The translations under genes and the position numbers were made by a program. The notes beneath the pieces are model-generated. The model was not told the DNA's origin and did no database searches. It was given only the letters and a program-made list of their open reading frames with translations. From an uncultured Myxococcales bacterium (GTDB taxonomy: Bacteria > Myxococcota_A > Polyangia > Polyangiales > Polyangiaceae): 64,000 nucleotides of DNA. How positions within the stretch are numbered: the first letter of the stretch is position 1; each line of letters starts with the position of its first letter. Shown in pieces: positions 1-7,491 of this stretch. The stretch lies in assembly GCA_937949945.1 (NCBI GenBank), contig CALFEQ010000153.1, positions 62,001 through 126,000 on the forward strand, in the 5' to 3' direction.

Positions 1-777
1 AAGCGCGTCCGCGCGGGCGAGATCAAGAGCCCGCTCGGCAAGGCGATCGTCGGCAAGGACCAGAACGGCCTCCAGGAGGTGCTCCGCGTCCGCGACGAGG
101 ACCCCGAGGGGCAGCCGATCCTTCCGGACCCCTTGCCCATGATCGTCATCGTCGTCGACGAGTTCGCCGACCTCATGATGCAGCAGGGCAAGGAGGTCGA
201 GGCCTGCGTCGCGCGGCTCGCCCAGAAGGCGCGCGCCGCCGGCATGCACGTCATCCTCGCGACGCAGCGTCCGAGCGTCGACGTCATCACCGGCATGATC
301 AAGGCGAACTTCCCGACGCGCATCGCCTACCGCGTCGCGCAGAAGATCGACAGCCGCACGATCCTCGACGAGCAGGGAGCCGAGCACCTCCTCGGAAAGG
401 GCGACATGCTCATCAAGTTGAACGGCACGAACGAGACGCGCCGCGTCCAGTGCCCGTGGGTGAGCGAGGAGGAGGTGCAGGCGGTGACCGACTTCCTCCG
501 CGCGCAGGGCGAGCCCGTCTACGACGAGAACATCCTCAAGCCTCGCGACGAGGACGGCGGAGCCGTGGACGACGACGACGGCGAGACCGACCCGATGTAC
601 GACGAAGCCGTCCGCATCGTCGCCGAGACGCGCCGCTGCTCGACGTCGTGGCTCCAGCGCAAGCTCGGGCTCGGTTACAACCGTGCCGCACGCATCGTCG
701 AGACGATGGAGCGGCGCGGCCTCGTCGGGCCGGCGAACGGCTCGAAGGATCGCGAAGTTCTCATCGATCCGATCTGA
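1..777 (+). CDS. ftsK: DNA translocase FtsK, C-terminal part (5' end outside window)
   Basis: The reading frame is open from the first base, so 258 C-terminal residues of a longer protein are present. The Walker B stretch of the FtsK/SpoIIIE motor (MIVIVVDEFADLM) begins near residue 47 of this fragment. It is followed by the RecA-like core segment with LATQRPSVDVITG and by RIAYRVAQKIDSRTILDEQGAE. After an acidic linker, the last 60 residues form the winged-helix gamma domain (YDEAVRIV...SWLQRKLGLGYNRAARIVE), which in the family reads KOPS/SRS polar sequences. FtsK pumps chromosome ends through the septum and activates XerCD at dif. The N-terminal membrane domain and Walker A lie upstream of the window. 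A hairpin follows the stop by 12 nt. Confidence 0.97.
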   Translation, partial: KRVRAGEIKSPLGKAIVGKDQNGLQEVLRVRDEDPEGQPILPDPLPMIVIVVDEFADLMMQQGKEVEACVARLAQKARAAGMHVILATQRPSVDVITGMIKANFPTRIAYRVAQKIDSRTILDEQGAEHLLGKGDMLIKLNGTNETRRVQCPWVSEEEVQAVTDFLRAQGEPVYDENILKPRDEDGGAVDDDDGETDPMYDEAVRIVAETRRCSTSWLQRKLGLGYNRAARIVETMERRGLVGPANGSKDREVLIDPI

Positions 778-789
778 AATCTGAAAGAT

Positions 790-834
790 CGCCGGTCCGG
801 AGCGCGAAGTGTGAAGCTTCGCGCTCGACCGGCG
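790..834 (+). terminator. Large imperfect hairpin after ftsK; also the leader element of lipoprotein copy 1
   Basis: CGCCGGTC (790-797) pairs with GACCGGCG (827-834), and AGCGCGAAG (801-809) pairs with CTTCGCGCT (817-825). The loop is TGTGAAG and there is an asymmetric CGG/C internal bulge. It sits 12 nt after the ftsK stop, so it could end that transcript, but no T-run follows. A related hairpin with the same GTGAAGCTTCG core precedes lipoprotein copy 3 (3791-3846), so a role as a leader element travelling with the lipoprotein cassette is equally possible. Confidence 0.5.
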
Positions 835-905
835 TCGATCTGCCCATCCGAGGAGTCTTGGGGGCTTTCTCGGGACGCTTTCTGCTTCGGGTCAGGGTGA
901 GGAAA

Positions 906-1958
906 ATGTCGCCCGTGCGAGTCTTCGTCGTCGTCCTTGCAGCAGGGATTGCCGGGTTGTCGTTTGCTTGTCAGGACGAGCCAGGAGCAGCCTCTCCTTC
1001 CAGCGACAACACGAGCTCTTCGAGCGGCAGCTCCTCTTCCGGAAGTCCGGACGGAACGCCCGACGATCCTCCGCCGGACGCCGGAGGGCCCGTGAAGCGG
1101 ACTCCTGCCGAAATCGCGGCCGAGTTCTGTGAAAAGACGTACGGTCCCTTCATTGCTGCCCTCGAGTCGTGCTGCACCGCCGAGGACAAGGAAGTCACGG
1201 ACTACTCCCTCGTCCACGGACTGCTCTCGGCGCATCTCCAGGCCTGTCGACGAGAGCTGGAAGCTTCGATCGAGAAGGGGCGCGTCACGTTCGACGAGGC
1301 CGCGGCGGACGCTTGCTACGCTGCTTACGCCGACAGTTACGGGCCGGGCAAGTGCTCGAACGTCAGCGTCACCGACATCCTGCCGGATCCCTCGGGCACC
1401 GCGTGTCGAAGTGTGTTCGTCGGCGTGGGCGCCGCGGGGGCCCCCTGCATGGGCGACCACGAGTGCGTCGATGGCTTGACGTGCGTTGGATACACCAGCG
1501 ATTCGGACGGCAGTTGCAAGGCGCCGCCTGCGGTGGGCGAGCCCTGCGGCCCGCCGCCTGACGAGGGCCAAGATCCGTCGCAGGTCGCGTTCGGGAACCA
1601 TCCGAGGTGCGTCTCCGGTGCCCGCTGCGACTCTTTCATTGGCGAGTGTGTGAAGGCGCCCGCCGAAGGTGAGAGCTGTAATGCGGCCTCTCTGATCAAC
1701 GAATGCGCCCCACCCCTCGAGTGCGTGAACGGCAAGTGCGCGAGCGCGCGTGTCCCGGAGGGAGGAACCTGCGGCAAAGACAGCGACTGCGCGTCCGGGT
1801 ACTACTGCGAGCGCTCGTCGGGCGCGAGCAAGTGCATGAAGAAGAAGACGGCCGGCAGCTCGTGTGAAGGCGGGCCCTTCGAGTTGGAGTGCTTCGGTCG
1901 CTGCGATGCGCCTTTGGGACGAGAGGGACAGTGCAAGTCGGTTTGCGGTTCGCTTTGA
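906..1958 (+). CDS. Cysteine-rich lipoprotein, tandem paralogue 1
   Basis: 350 residues. The frame stays open far upstream, but the ATG at 906 begins a clear lipoprotein signal (MSPVRVFVVVLAAGIAGLSFAC, lipobox LSFAC) and is preceded by a GTGAGG ribosome site, so 906 is chosen. After a Ser/Gly linker comes a helical domain with a CC pair (EFCEKTYG...SCCTAEDK...DACYAAYAD). Several short disulfide-knot modules follow, of the form C-x5-C-x5-C (CMGDHECVDGLTC; CGKDSDCASGYYC), then a conserved KKKTAGSSC...CGSL tail. Such Dickkopf-like Cys-rich lipoproteins are common in Polyangiales and have no assigned function. Two further copies lie at 2124 and 3901. The predicted site is the periplasm or outer-membrane surface. 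Confidence 0.88.
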   Translation: MSPVRVFVVVLAAGIAGLSFACQDEPGAASPSSDNTSSSSGSSSSGSPDGTPDDPPPDAGGPVKRTPAEIAAEFCEKTYGPFIAALESCCTAEDKEVTDYSLVHGLLSAHLQACRRELEASIEKGRVTFDEAAADACYAAYADSYGPGKCSNVSVTDILPDPSGTACRSVFVGVGAAGAPCMGDHECVDGLTCVGYTSDSDGSCKAPPAVGEPCGPPPDEGQDPSQVAFGNHPRCVSGARCDSFIGECVKAPAEGESCNAASLINECAPPLECVNGKCASARVPEGGTCGKDSDCASGYYCERSSGASKCMKKKTAGSSCEGGPFELECFGRCDAPLGREGQCKSVCGSL

Positions 1959-2084
1959 TCCTGCCGACTGCGTGACGCGCGAGAGCGTGGCGAAACCGTC
2001 TTGTGAAGCTTCGATCGCGTAGGTCGTGAACCGTTCTTCACGCCGTCGACCGAATCATCGGCGAACGGGGGATATCCACACGGG

Positions 2085-2090
2085 TATACT
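2085..2090 (+). promoter_or_regulatory. Possible -10 hexamer TATACT upstream of lipoprotein copy 2
   Basis: TATACT differs from the sigma-70 consensus at one base. It stands out in an AT-richer patch (GATATCCACACGGGTATACT) 33 nt before the ATG at 2124. No good -35 hexamer sits at the expected 17-nt spacing, so this is a weak call. Confidence 0.3.
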
Positions 2091-2123
2091 CGTTGCCTCG
2101 ATCAACCGTGGGAGGTGAAAAGA

Positions 2124-3122
2124 ATGTCATCGAGCCGAATCGTCTGCGCCGTCATTGCTCTCGGGATCGCCGCGCTGTCGTTCGCTTGCGAAGACGATTC
2201 GGGAGGATCGACCCCGAATGGCGGGACGAGCTCCTCGGGCGGAACGAGCTCCTCGGGCGGCACCTCCGGCAGCTCCGGTGACACGCCGCCGCCGCCGCCT
2301 ACCGGTGCCGCGGCCGAATACTGCGAGAAGACGTTCGGCGTCATCCTCGCCGCTCTCGACACGTGTTGCACCGCAGAGGACAAGACGACGGCGGAGTACC
2401 AGTTCGCGAACGGCCTGCTCTCGGGGATCAAACCGAAGTGCCAAGAGACGCTGGAGGCTTCGATCTCGAAGGGGCGCCTCACGTACAGGCAGTCGGAGGC
2501 GGAGGCGTGCTACGCGGCCCTCGCGGAGAACTATGGGCCGGGCAAGTGCGCGAACATCACGCAGACGTTCTCCGATCCCTCGGGTCTCGCCTGTCGAAAC
2601 GCGTTCGCAGGCGTCGGCGGCGAGGGGGCGCCCTGCAGAGGCGATGAAGAGTGCGTCGACGGGCTCACGTGCGTCGGATACACGGCCACTGCGGACGGAA
2701 CGTGCAAGACGCCGCCGGCGGTGGGCGAGGATTGCGGTCCGAAGGTCGATGACGAAGGCGAGGCCGCGATGACCTTCGGGTTCGGCAACCACCCGAGCTG
2801 CGCGCCCGGCGCCCGGTGCGATTCCACGACGGGGAAGTGCGTACAGGCGGCCGGCGAAGGCGAGGCCTGCACGTTCGACGAATGCGGCGAGTCGCTGGAG
2901 TGCGTGAACGGGAAGTGCGCGACCGCGCGCGCCCCGGAAGGCGGCGACTGCAAGTCGGGCAGCGACTGCGTGCCGGGCACCTACTGCGACGCCGGCAAGT
3001 GCACGAAGAAGAAGACGGCCGGAGCCTCGTGCAAGAACGCCTTCGAGTCCGAGTGCATCGGTCGCTGCGACGCCGAGGGCGACGAGGCCGGAACCTGCAA
3101 GTCGTTCTGCGGCTCGCCCTGA
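2124..3122 (+). CDS. Cysteine-rich lipoprotein, tandem paralogue 2
   Basis: 332 residues with the same architecture as the gene at 906: lipoprotein signal (MSSSRIVCAVIALG..., lipobox LSFAC), a linker with three SSGGT-type repeats, the CC helical domain (YCEKTFGVILAALDTCCTAEDK), the C-x5-C-x5-C modules (CRGDEECVDGLTC; CKSGSDCVPGTYC) and the terminal KKKTAGASC...CGSP. A GTG three codons upstream is in frame, but GGGAGG at 2109-2114 fits the ATG at 2124 better. The next gene, DUF4920, converges from the other strand with only 9 nt between the stops. Function unknown. Confidence 0.88.
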   Translation: MSSSRIVCAVIALGIAALSFACEDDSGGSTPNGGTSSSGGTSSSGGTSGSSGDTPPPPPTGAAAEYCEKTFGVILAALDTCCTAEDKTTAEYQFANGLLSGIKPKCQETLEASISKGRLTYRQSEAEACYAALAENYGPGKCANITQTFSDPSGLACRNAFAGVGGEGAPCRGDEECVDGLTCVGYTATADGTCKTPPAVGEDCGPKVDDEGEAAMTFGFGNHPSCAPGARCDSTTGKCVQAAGEGEACTFDECGESLECVNGKCATARAPEGGDCKSGSDCVPGTYCDAGKCTKKKTAGASCKNAFESECIGRCDAEGDEAGTCKSFCGSP

Positions 3123-3131
3123 TCGCTTCCG

Positions 3132-3713
3132 CTACAAGAGCTCGACACCCTCGGCGACCAGCTCGAGCTTCGCGAGCGGTCGCCCGAGCTGTGCCTCCGC
3201 CTCGGCCCGGCAGCCCTTGCCCTTTCCGTGCTCGTGCCCGCCGGCCGCGGCGGCGGCCATGGCCTCGTGCCCTTCGCCCTCGCACGCGGCCTCTTTCCCT
3301 TCCTCCGCTTTGACGAGCTTCGCGAGGACACGCGCCTTCCTTCCCGACGCGGTCTTCGGGACGAAGAAGGCGTGACCGGCCATCTTGACGTGGGCCGCGC
3401 TCGCTTCGTCCTTCAGCTCCATCCAGCACCCCATGTGCTGGCAAACCGCCGTCACCGTACCCGTGGTCGTGAACGTCTTGTCGACCCACGCGTCCGGTGA
3501 CTTCGCCACCTCGGCGAGCGCCACCTTCTGAACGGACTCCTCGATCGGAGCGCCGAGGCGCAAGACGCCCTCGTTCGTCGTGGGCGACGGCGCCGGCGCC
3601 GGCGACGGAGCGGGCGAAGGCTCCGGCGAGGGCGTGCTCTTCGGGCCCGTGTTGCAGGCGGCGGCAGCGAGGACGAGCGCGGCGATCGCGATTCTCGAGG
3701 ACGTGCGGAACAT
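3132..3713 (-). CDS. DUF4920-family lipoprotein
   Basis: 193 residues. The ATG at 3713 starts a lipoprotein signal (MFRTSSRIAIAALVLAAAAC, Cys20), so the longer upstream frame is ignored. A Pro/Ser linker leads to the DUF4920 domain, marked by C91-QHMGC-96-WMEL and VKMAGHAFFVP. The family's function is not established. The CxxxxC pair with nearby Met, and a His/Cys-rich insert (residues 145-168, with HEHGKGKGC), would suit metal binding, but that is inference. It lies between lipoprotein copies 2 and 3 on the opposite strand. A truncated duplicate of its 3' end lies at 4951-5003. Confidence 0.82.
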   Translation of the reverse strand: MFRTSSRIAIAALVLAAAACNTGPKSTPSPEPSPAPSPAPAPSPTTNEGVLRLGAPIEESVQKVALAEVAKSPDAWVDKTFTTTGTVTAVCQHMGCWMELKDEASAAHVKMAGHAFFVPKTASGRKARVLAKLVKAEEGKEAACEGEGHEAMAAAAAGGHEHGKGKGCRAEAEAQLGRPLAKLELVAEGVELL

Positions 3714-3790
3714 GGCGATCTCGTAGCACCGCACGGCTCGACGTGAAAGCCACGCTCGAGCCGTCGTCGCCCCTCTGAGAAATGAAAAAC

Positions 3791-3846
3791 GCCCGATCGG
3801 GGTGCGAAGCGTGAAGCTTCGCCCTCCCCTCCCGCGTCCATCGGGC
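3791..3846 (+). repeat. Palindromic leader of lipoprotein copy 3, homologous to 790-834
   Basis: GCGAAG (3804-3809) pairs with CTTCGC (3817-3822) around the loop CGTGAAG. Outer arms GCCCGA (3791-3796) and TCGGGC (3841-3846) can also pair. Flanking bases (TCTGAGAAATGAAAAACG here, TCTGAAATCTGAAAGATCG before copy 1) align, so the two leaders share ancestry. Copy 2 keeps only the core TGTGAAGCTTCG near 2002. Confidence 0.55.
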
Positions 3847-3900
3847 CGACGCGGAGCTCTCGCTCCCCGTCGAGACGCTTCGGACACGGAGGTAGGGGTG

Positions 3901-4938
3901 ATGTCTTCGAGTTGTCGAGTCTTCTTCGCCCTCGTGGCGGTCGGGATCGCCGTCTCGTCCACCGCTTGCGAAGAGGATCCAGGTGGCCCGGCTCCCGATC
4001 CGACGGATCCTTCGAGTGACTCTTCGAGCAGCAGCTCGAGCGGCTCGAGCGGTTCGAGCGGCTCGAACGAGCCTCCGTCGAGCACGCCGCCGCCGAGCAC
4101 GCTGCCGCAGGGCACGCGTCCGACTTTCGGTGACGGGGTCGAGTACTGCGAGAAAACTTGGGGCCTCGTTCACGCCGGGCTCGAGGCGTGCTGCACGGCC
4201 GAGGAGCAGACGACCCTCGACTTCATACTGAGGCGATCGTCCTACGAGGAGCTCGTGTCGCGCTGCAAATCGGCGTTGGAAGAGTCGATCTCGAAGGGCC
4301 GCATCCTGATCCGGCAGTCGGAGGCGGACGCGTGCTACGCCGCCTACGCCGACAACCATGGGCCGGACCACTGTCCCAACCTCTCGCCGAGCGTCCCGGC
4401 CGTCTCGAGGTGTTCGAACGTGTTCACGGGTGTCGGTGGCGAAGGAGCGCCTTGCATCGCCGATTACGAGTGCCTCGATGGGCTGACGTGCGTGGGATAC
4501 ACGAGTTCCTCGGAGGGGGAGTGCAAGGCACCGCCCGCGATTGGCGAGCCCTGCGGACCGGCACCCGGAGACCAACCCAGCCTGGTCAGCATGGACGCCT
4601 ACATGTTCGGGACGCACCCGCGCTGCGCGCCCGGAGCCAGGTGTCATCCGGAGACCCGAACGTGCGTGAAGGCGGCCGTCGAAGGCGAGAGCTGCTCGTC
4701 CAAGAACGACTGCGCGTGGTCGCTCGAGTGCGTGACCGGCAAGTGTGCGCGTCAGCTCGCCGACGAGGGCGCTGACTGCGACGAGCACGACGACTGCGCG
4801 TCGGGCCTCTACTGCGAGGCTACGACTCGCAAGTGCACGAAGAAGAAGGTGGCCGGGGAGGCTTGTAGGAACATCGCCGAATGCCACGGCCGTTGCGACC
4901 CTTCGCTCGGCTGCAAGTCGTACTGCGGCTCGCTCTGA
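3901..4938 (+). CDS. Cysteine-rich lipoprotein, tandem paralogue 3
   Basis: 345 residues. The ATG at 3901 begins the signal MSSSCRVFFALVAVGIAVSS with lipobox SSTAC. GGAGGTAGGGGTG just before it supplies the ribosome site. The linker is a run of SSSGSSGSSG repeats. The CC helical domain (YCEKTWGLVHAGLEACCTAEEQ), the CIADYECLDGLTC and CDEHDDCASGLYC modules and the KKKVAGEAC...CGSL tail align with copies 1 and 2. The C-terminal loop before CGSL is shorter than in the other two. The upstream palindrome and the downstream DUF4920 remnant show that the whole cassette was duplicated. Function unknown. Confidence 0.88.
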   Translation: MSSSCRVFFALVAVGIAVSSTACEEDPGGPAPDPTDPSSDSSSSSSSGSSGSSGSNEPPSSTPPPSTLPQGTRPTFGDGVEYCEKTWGLVHAGLEACCTAEEQTTLDFILRRSSYEELVSRCKSALEESISKGRILIRQSEADACYAAYADNHGPDHCPNLSPSVPAVSRCSNVFTGVGGEGAPCIADYECLDGLTCVGYTSSSEGECKAPPAIGEPCGPAPGDQPSLVSMDAYMFGTHPRCAPGARCHPETRTCVKAAVEGESCSSKNDCAWSLECVTGKCARQLADEGADCDEHDDCASGLYCEATTRKCTKKKVAGEACRNIAECHGRCDPSLGCKSYCGSL

Positions 4939-4950
4939 CCGCTCCGTCGG

Positions 4951-5003
4951 CCTCGGCGACCAGCTCCGGCTCGGCGAGCGGTTGCCCGAGCTCCGCCTCC
5001 GCC
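4951..5003 (-). pseudogene. Remnant of the 3' end of a duplicated DUF4920 gene
   Basis: These 53 bases match the corresponding minus-strand segment of the intact DUF4920 gene (3149-3201) at about 46 of 53 positions in my hand alignment. The antisense reading AEAELGQPLAEPELVAEA parallels AEAQLGRPLAKLELVAEG. The match starts soon after the stop of lipoprotein copy 3, exactly as the intact gene sits after copy 2. The rest of the DUF4920 gene is gone; the AmiE/NamZ gene ends at 5032. Confidence 0.72.
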
Positions 5004-5031
5004 GCAAGCATCGGCGCTTCGTCGTCTGCGC

Positions 5032-7386
5032 TCACTCGTAGAGAAGGAACCGCTCCCGGCGCTCCTTGAACGCGGCCAGGCCCGCGGCCCACGTCGCTTC
5101 GACGTCGGCGAGGCCCTTGCCCGCGCGGATCGCGTCCATCGCGGGCCTGAAGCGCAGCATCTTGTCCATGCCCTCGAAGTCCCAGTCGTCGGGATGCACC
5201 TCGAGCAGGACGGTTGCGATCGACACCGCCGTCCGTATCGGCTCGAACCGCTCGGGCTCGGTCACGCGCACGCGGAAGCCGCGGCACTTCTTGTTGGCGT
5301 GTACGCTCGAGCGCGGCGTCACCACCGCGGGCTCGAACGCCACGCCGGCGACGTTGCGCTCGACGAGCTTCTTCACGACGGCTTCGCCGTCCATCCACGG
5401 CGCGCAGACGATCTCGAACGGCGTGTCCGTCCCGCGTCCGACGGAGAGGTTCGTGCTCTCGAGGAGCCCGATCGCGGGATAGAGCGCCACCGCTCGTACC
5501 GAGCGGAGGTTGGGCGAGGGCGGCGTCCACGCGAGCCCGGTCCGCTCGAAGCCGTACTTGCGCCGCCAGCCGGCCATCCGAACGATCTCCAGCCGTACGT
5601 CGATCGCGTCGTCGGCGGCGAAGAGGCGCGCGAGCTCGCCCATCGTCATCCCGTGACGGACCGGCAGGGGATGATGGTTCACGAAGCCCTTCGTGTCGGT
5701 CTCCGCGAGGACGGGGCCTTGCACCTCGACGCCGCCGATGGGGTTCGGGCGATCGAGCACGACGAAGCGCAGCCCGCGCTCGCCGGCGACCTTCATCGCG
5801 CGCTTCATCGTCGAGGCATACGTGTAGAAGCGCACCCCGACGTCCTGCAAATCGAAGACGATCGTGTCGAGCCCCGCGAGGCTCTCGGACGAGGGCTCGA
5901 ACTGCTTGCCGTAGAGGCTGTAGACGGGCACGCCCTCGTACGTGCCATCGGCGATGAGCCCCTCGCGGTCGCCCGAGAGACCGTGCTCCGGCGTGAAGAT
6001 CGCGCCGAGCTTCACGTCGGGCGCGCTGCGTAGGGCTTCGATCGTCGTGACGCCGTCGCGCGTGCGCGCGCTCGTGTTCGTCACGAGCCCGACCGTCGCG
6101 CCGCGTAGGCGCTCGAACGACTCGGCACGCAGCACGTCGATCCCGGTCCTCACCTCCGACGCCGTCACGGCGATGGTCGCGATGTCGGCGATGAGCGGGT
6201 TCACCGCTCCCTTGCCGTCGGGGTGGACGCGGTTCGACAGGAAGAGGACGAAGAGGTCCTTGTCGGGATCGATCCACAGCGCGGTCCCCGTGTACCCGCC
6301 GTGGCCGAACGCCTTCGGCGAGAGCAGCGGGCTCCGGTGCGTCGCGAACGAGCTGTCGATGTCCCAGCCGAGCGCGCGGCCGCCCTTCGGCGTGTCGTGG
6401 CGCGCGACGAAGCGCTCGAACGTCTTGTCGCCGAAGATGCGGAACCCGTCGAGCCCGCCGCGCTCGAGCATGGCGCGGGCGAACTTCGCGACGTCGCGCG
6501 CCGTCGAGAACAGGCCCGCGTGGCCGGAGATCCCGCCGAGCGCGAACGCGCGCGGATCGTGGACCTCGCCCTGGATGATCCCGCCGTCGCGCTCCTCCGT
6601 CGGAGCGGCGCGCGCGCGCAGCTCGGGCGGCGGGAGGAACCCGGTCTCGTTCATGCCGAGCGGCGCGAACACCTCGTCGACCGCGAACGCCGCGAGCGGT
6701 CTGCCGCTCACCCGCTCCACGATCTCTTGCAGGACGACGAACCCGACGTCGGAGTAGAGGAAGCGCTCGCCCGGTCGCGCTTTGAGCGTGAGGTTCGCGA
6801 TGCGCTCGATCACCGCCGACCGGTCCGGCGTCCAGTCGGACATCGGCGTCACCGCGGGAAGCCCGCTCGTGTGGGTGAGGAGCTGCTTCACCGTGAACGG
6901 AGGCAGGCGCGAGAGCTCGGGCACGTACCGTGAGGCACGCGCGTCGAGATCGACCTTGCCTTGGTCGACGAGGATCATGAGGCTCGTCGCCGTCGCGAGC
7001 GGCTTCGTCAGCGACGCCAGATCGAAGACGGTGTCGAGCGTCATCGGCGTCCGCTCGGGGACGAGGGATCGCCAGCCGTACGCGCGCTCGAAGAGCACCT
7101 CGTCGTGACGTCCGACGACGACCACGCATCCCGGCGTCTTGCCCGCCGCGATCGCCGCCTCCACGACGGCGTCGATCGCGCGCCAGCGCTCGTCCTCTTC
7201 GCTCGCGGGGGACGTGGGGGGAGACGTCGGGATCCCCGCGTCGACGATCGCCACGGGCGGGGGAGCGGCCTTCTCCGTGAAGCTCGCGGCCGGCGGCGCG
7301 ACGGGGCCGGCCGGGGCCGAGGCGCGGCAGAAGACGAGGCCGGAAGCGAGCGCGATGACCGAAAGGCCGAGTAGCCGTCTCCCCAT
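5032..7386 (-). CDS. Lipoprotein fusing an AmiE-like serine hydrolase with a NamZ-like (DUF1343) exo-N-acetylmuramidase domain
   Basis: 784 residues with a lipoprotein signal (lipobox GLVFC, Cys20). Residues about 65-390 are a class C beta-lactamase/AmiE-type serine hydrolase: nucleophile motif S125-L-T-K128, Y211-SD in place of YxN, and HGGYTGT as the third box. Residues about 405-784 are DUF1343, now linked to the exo-beta-N-acetylmuramidase NamZ: GLVTNTSARTRDGVTTIEAL, FTPEHGLSGD, FDLQDVGVRFYTY and LDRPNPIGG. In Bacillus subtilis amiE and namZ are separate neighbouring genes that strip MurNAc from muropeptides; here both activities would be on one periplasmic lipoprotein. Substrate is inferred, since many class C homologues are esterases or peptidases. 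Mpl, another wall-salvage enzyme, is encoded at 35745. Confidence 0.88.
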   Translation of the reverse strand: MGRRLLGLSVIALASGLVFCRASAPAGPVAPPAASFTEKAAPPPVAIVDAGIPTSPPTSPASEEDERWRAIDAVVEAAIAAGKTPGCVVVVGRHDEVLFERAYGWRSLVPERTPMTLDTVFDLASLTKPLATATSLMILVDQGKVDLDARASRYVPELSRLPPFTVKQLLTHTSGLPAVTPMSDWTPDRSAVIERIANLTLKARPGERFLYSDVGFVVLQEIVERVSGRPLAAFAVDEVFAPLGMNETGFLPPPELRARAAPTEERDGGIIQGEVHDPRAFALGGISGHAGLFSTARDVAKFARAMLERGGLDGFRIFGDKTFERFVARHDTPKGGRALGWDIDSSFATHRSPLLSPKAFGHGGYTGTALWIDPDKDLFVLFLSNRVHPDGKGAVNPLIADIATIAVTASEVRTGIDVLRAESFERLRGATVGLVTNTSARTRDGVTTIEALRSAPDVKLGAIFTPEHGLSGDREGLIADGTYEGVPVYSLYGKQFEPSSESLAGLDTIVFDLQDVGVRFYTYASTMKRAMKVAGERGLRFVVLDRPNPIGGVEVQGPVLAETDTKGFVNHHPLPVRHGMTMGELARLFAADDAIDVRLEIVRMAGWRRKYGFERTGLAWTPPSPNLRSVRAVALYPAIGLLESTNLSVGRGTDTPFEIVCAPWMDGEAVVKKLVERNVAGVAFEPAVVTPRSSVHANKKCRGFRVRVTEPERFEPIRTAVSIATVLLEVHPDDWDFEGMDKMLRFRPAMDAIRAGKGLADVEATWAAGLAAFKERRERFLLYE

Positions 7387-7491
7387 CCACCCGTCATTCT
7401 AGAGTCGAGCTCCGTCCGCGCGCGAGCCGCTTGCCCGAGCGACGCAGAGCGCGGTGCGGTCGAGCTCGCGTCGAGTGCATAATGGTCGGTC

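Noticed and set aside
2665..5007. 780-residue minus-strand open frame across lipoproteins 2 and 3
   Set aside because: It is antisense to two real genes, Arg/Ala-rich with no domain. It is a GC-driven shadow frame; only the 4951-5003 part carries meaning, as a DUF4920 remnant.
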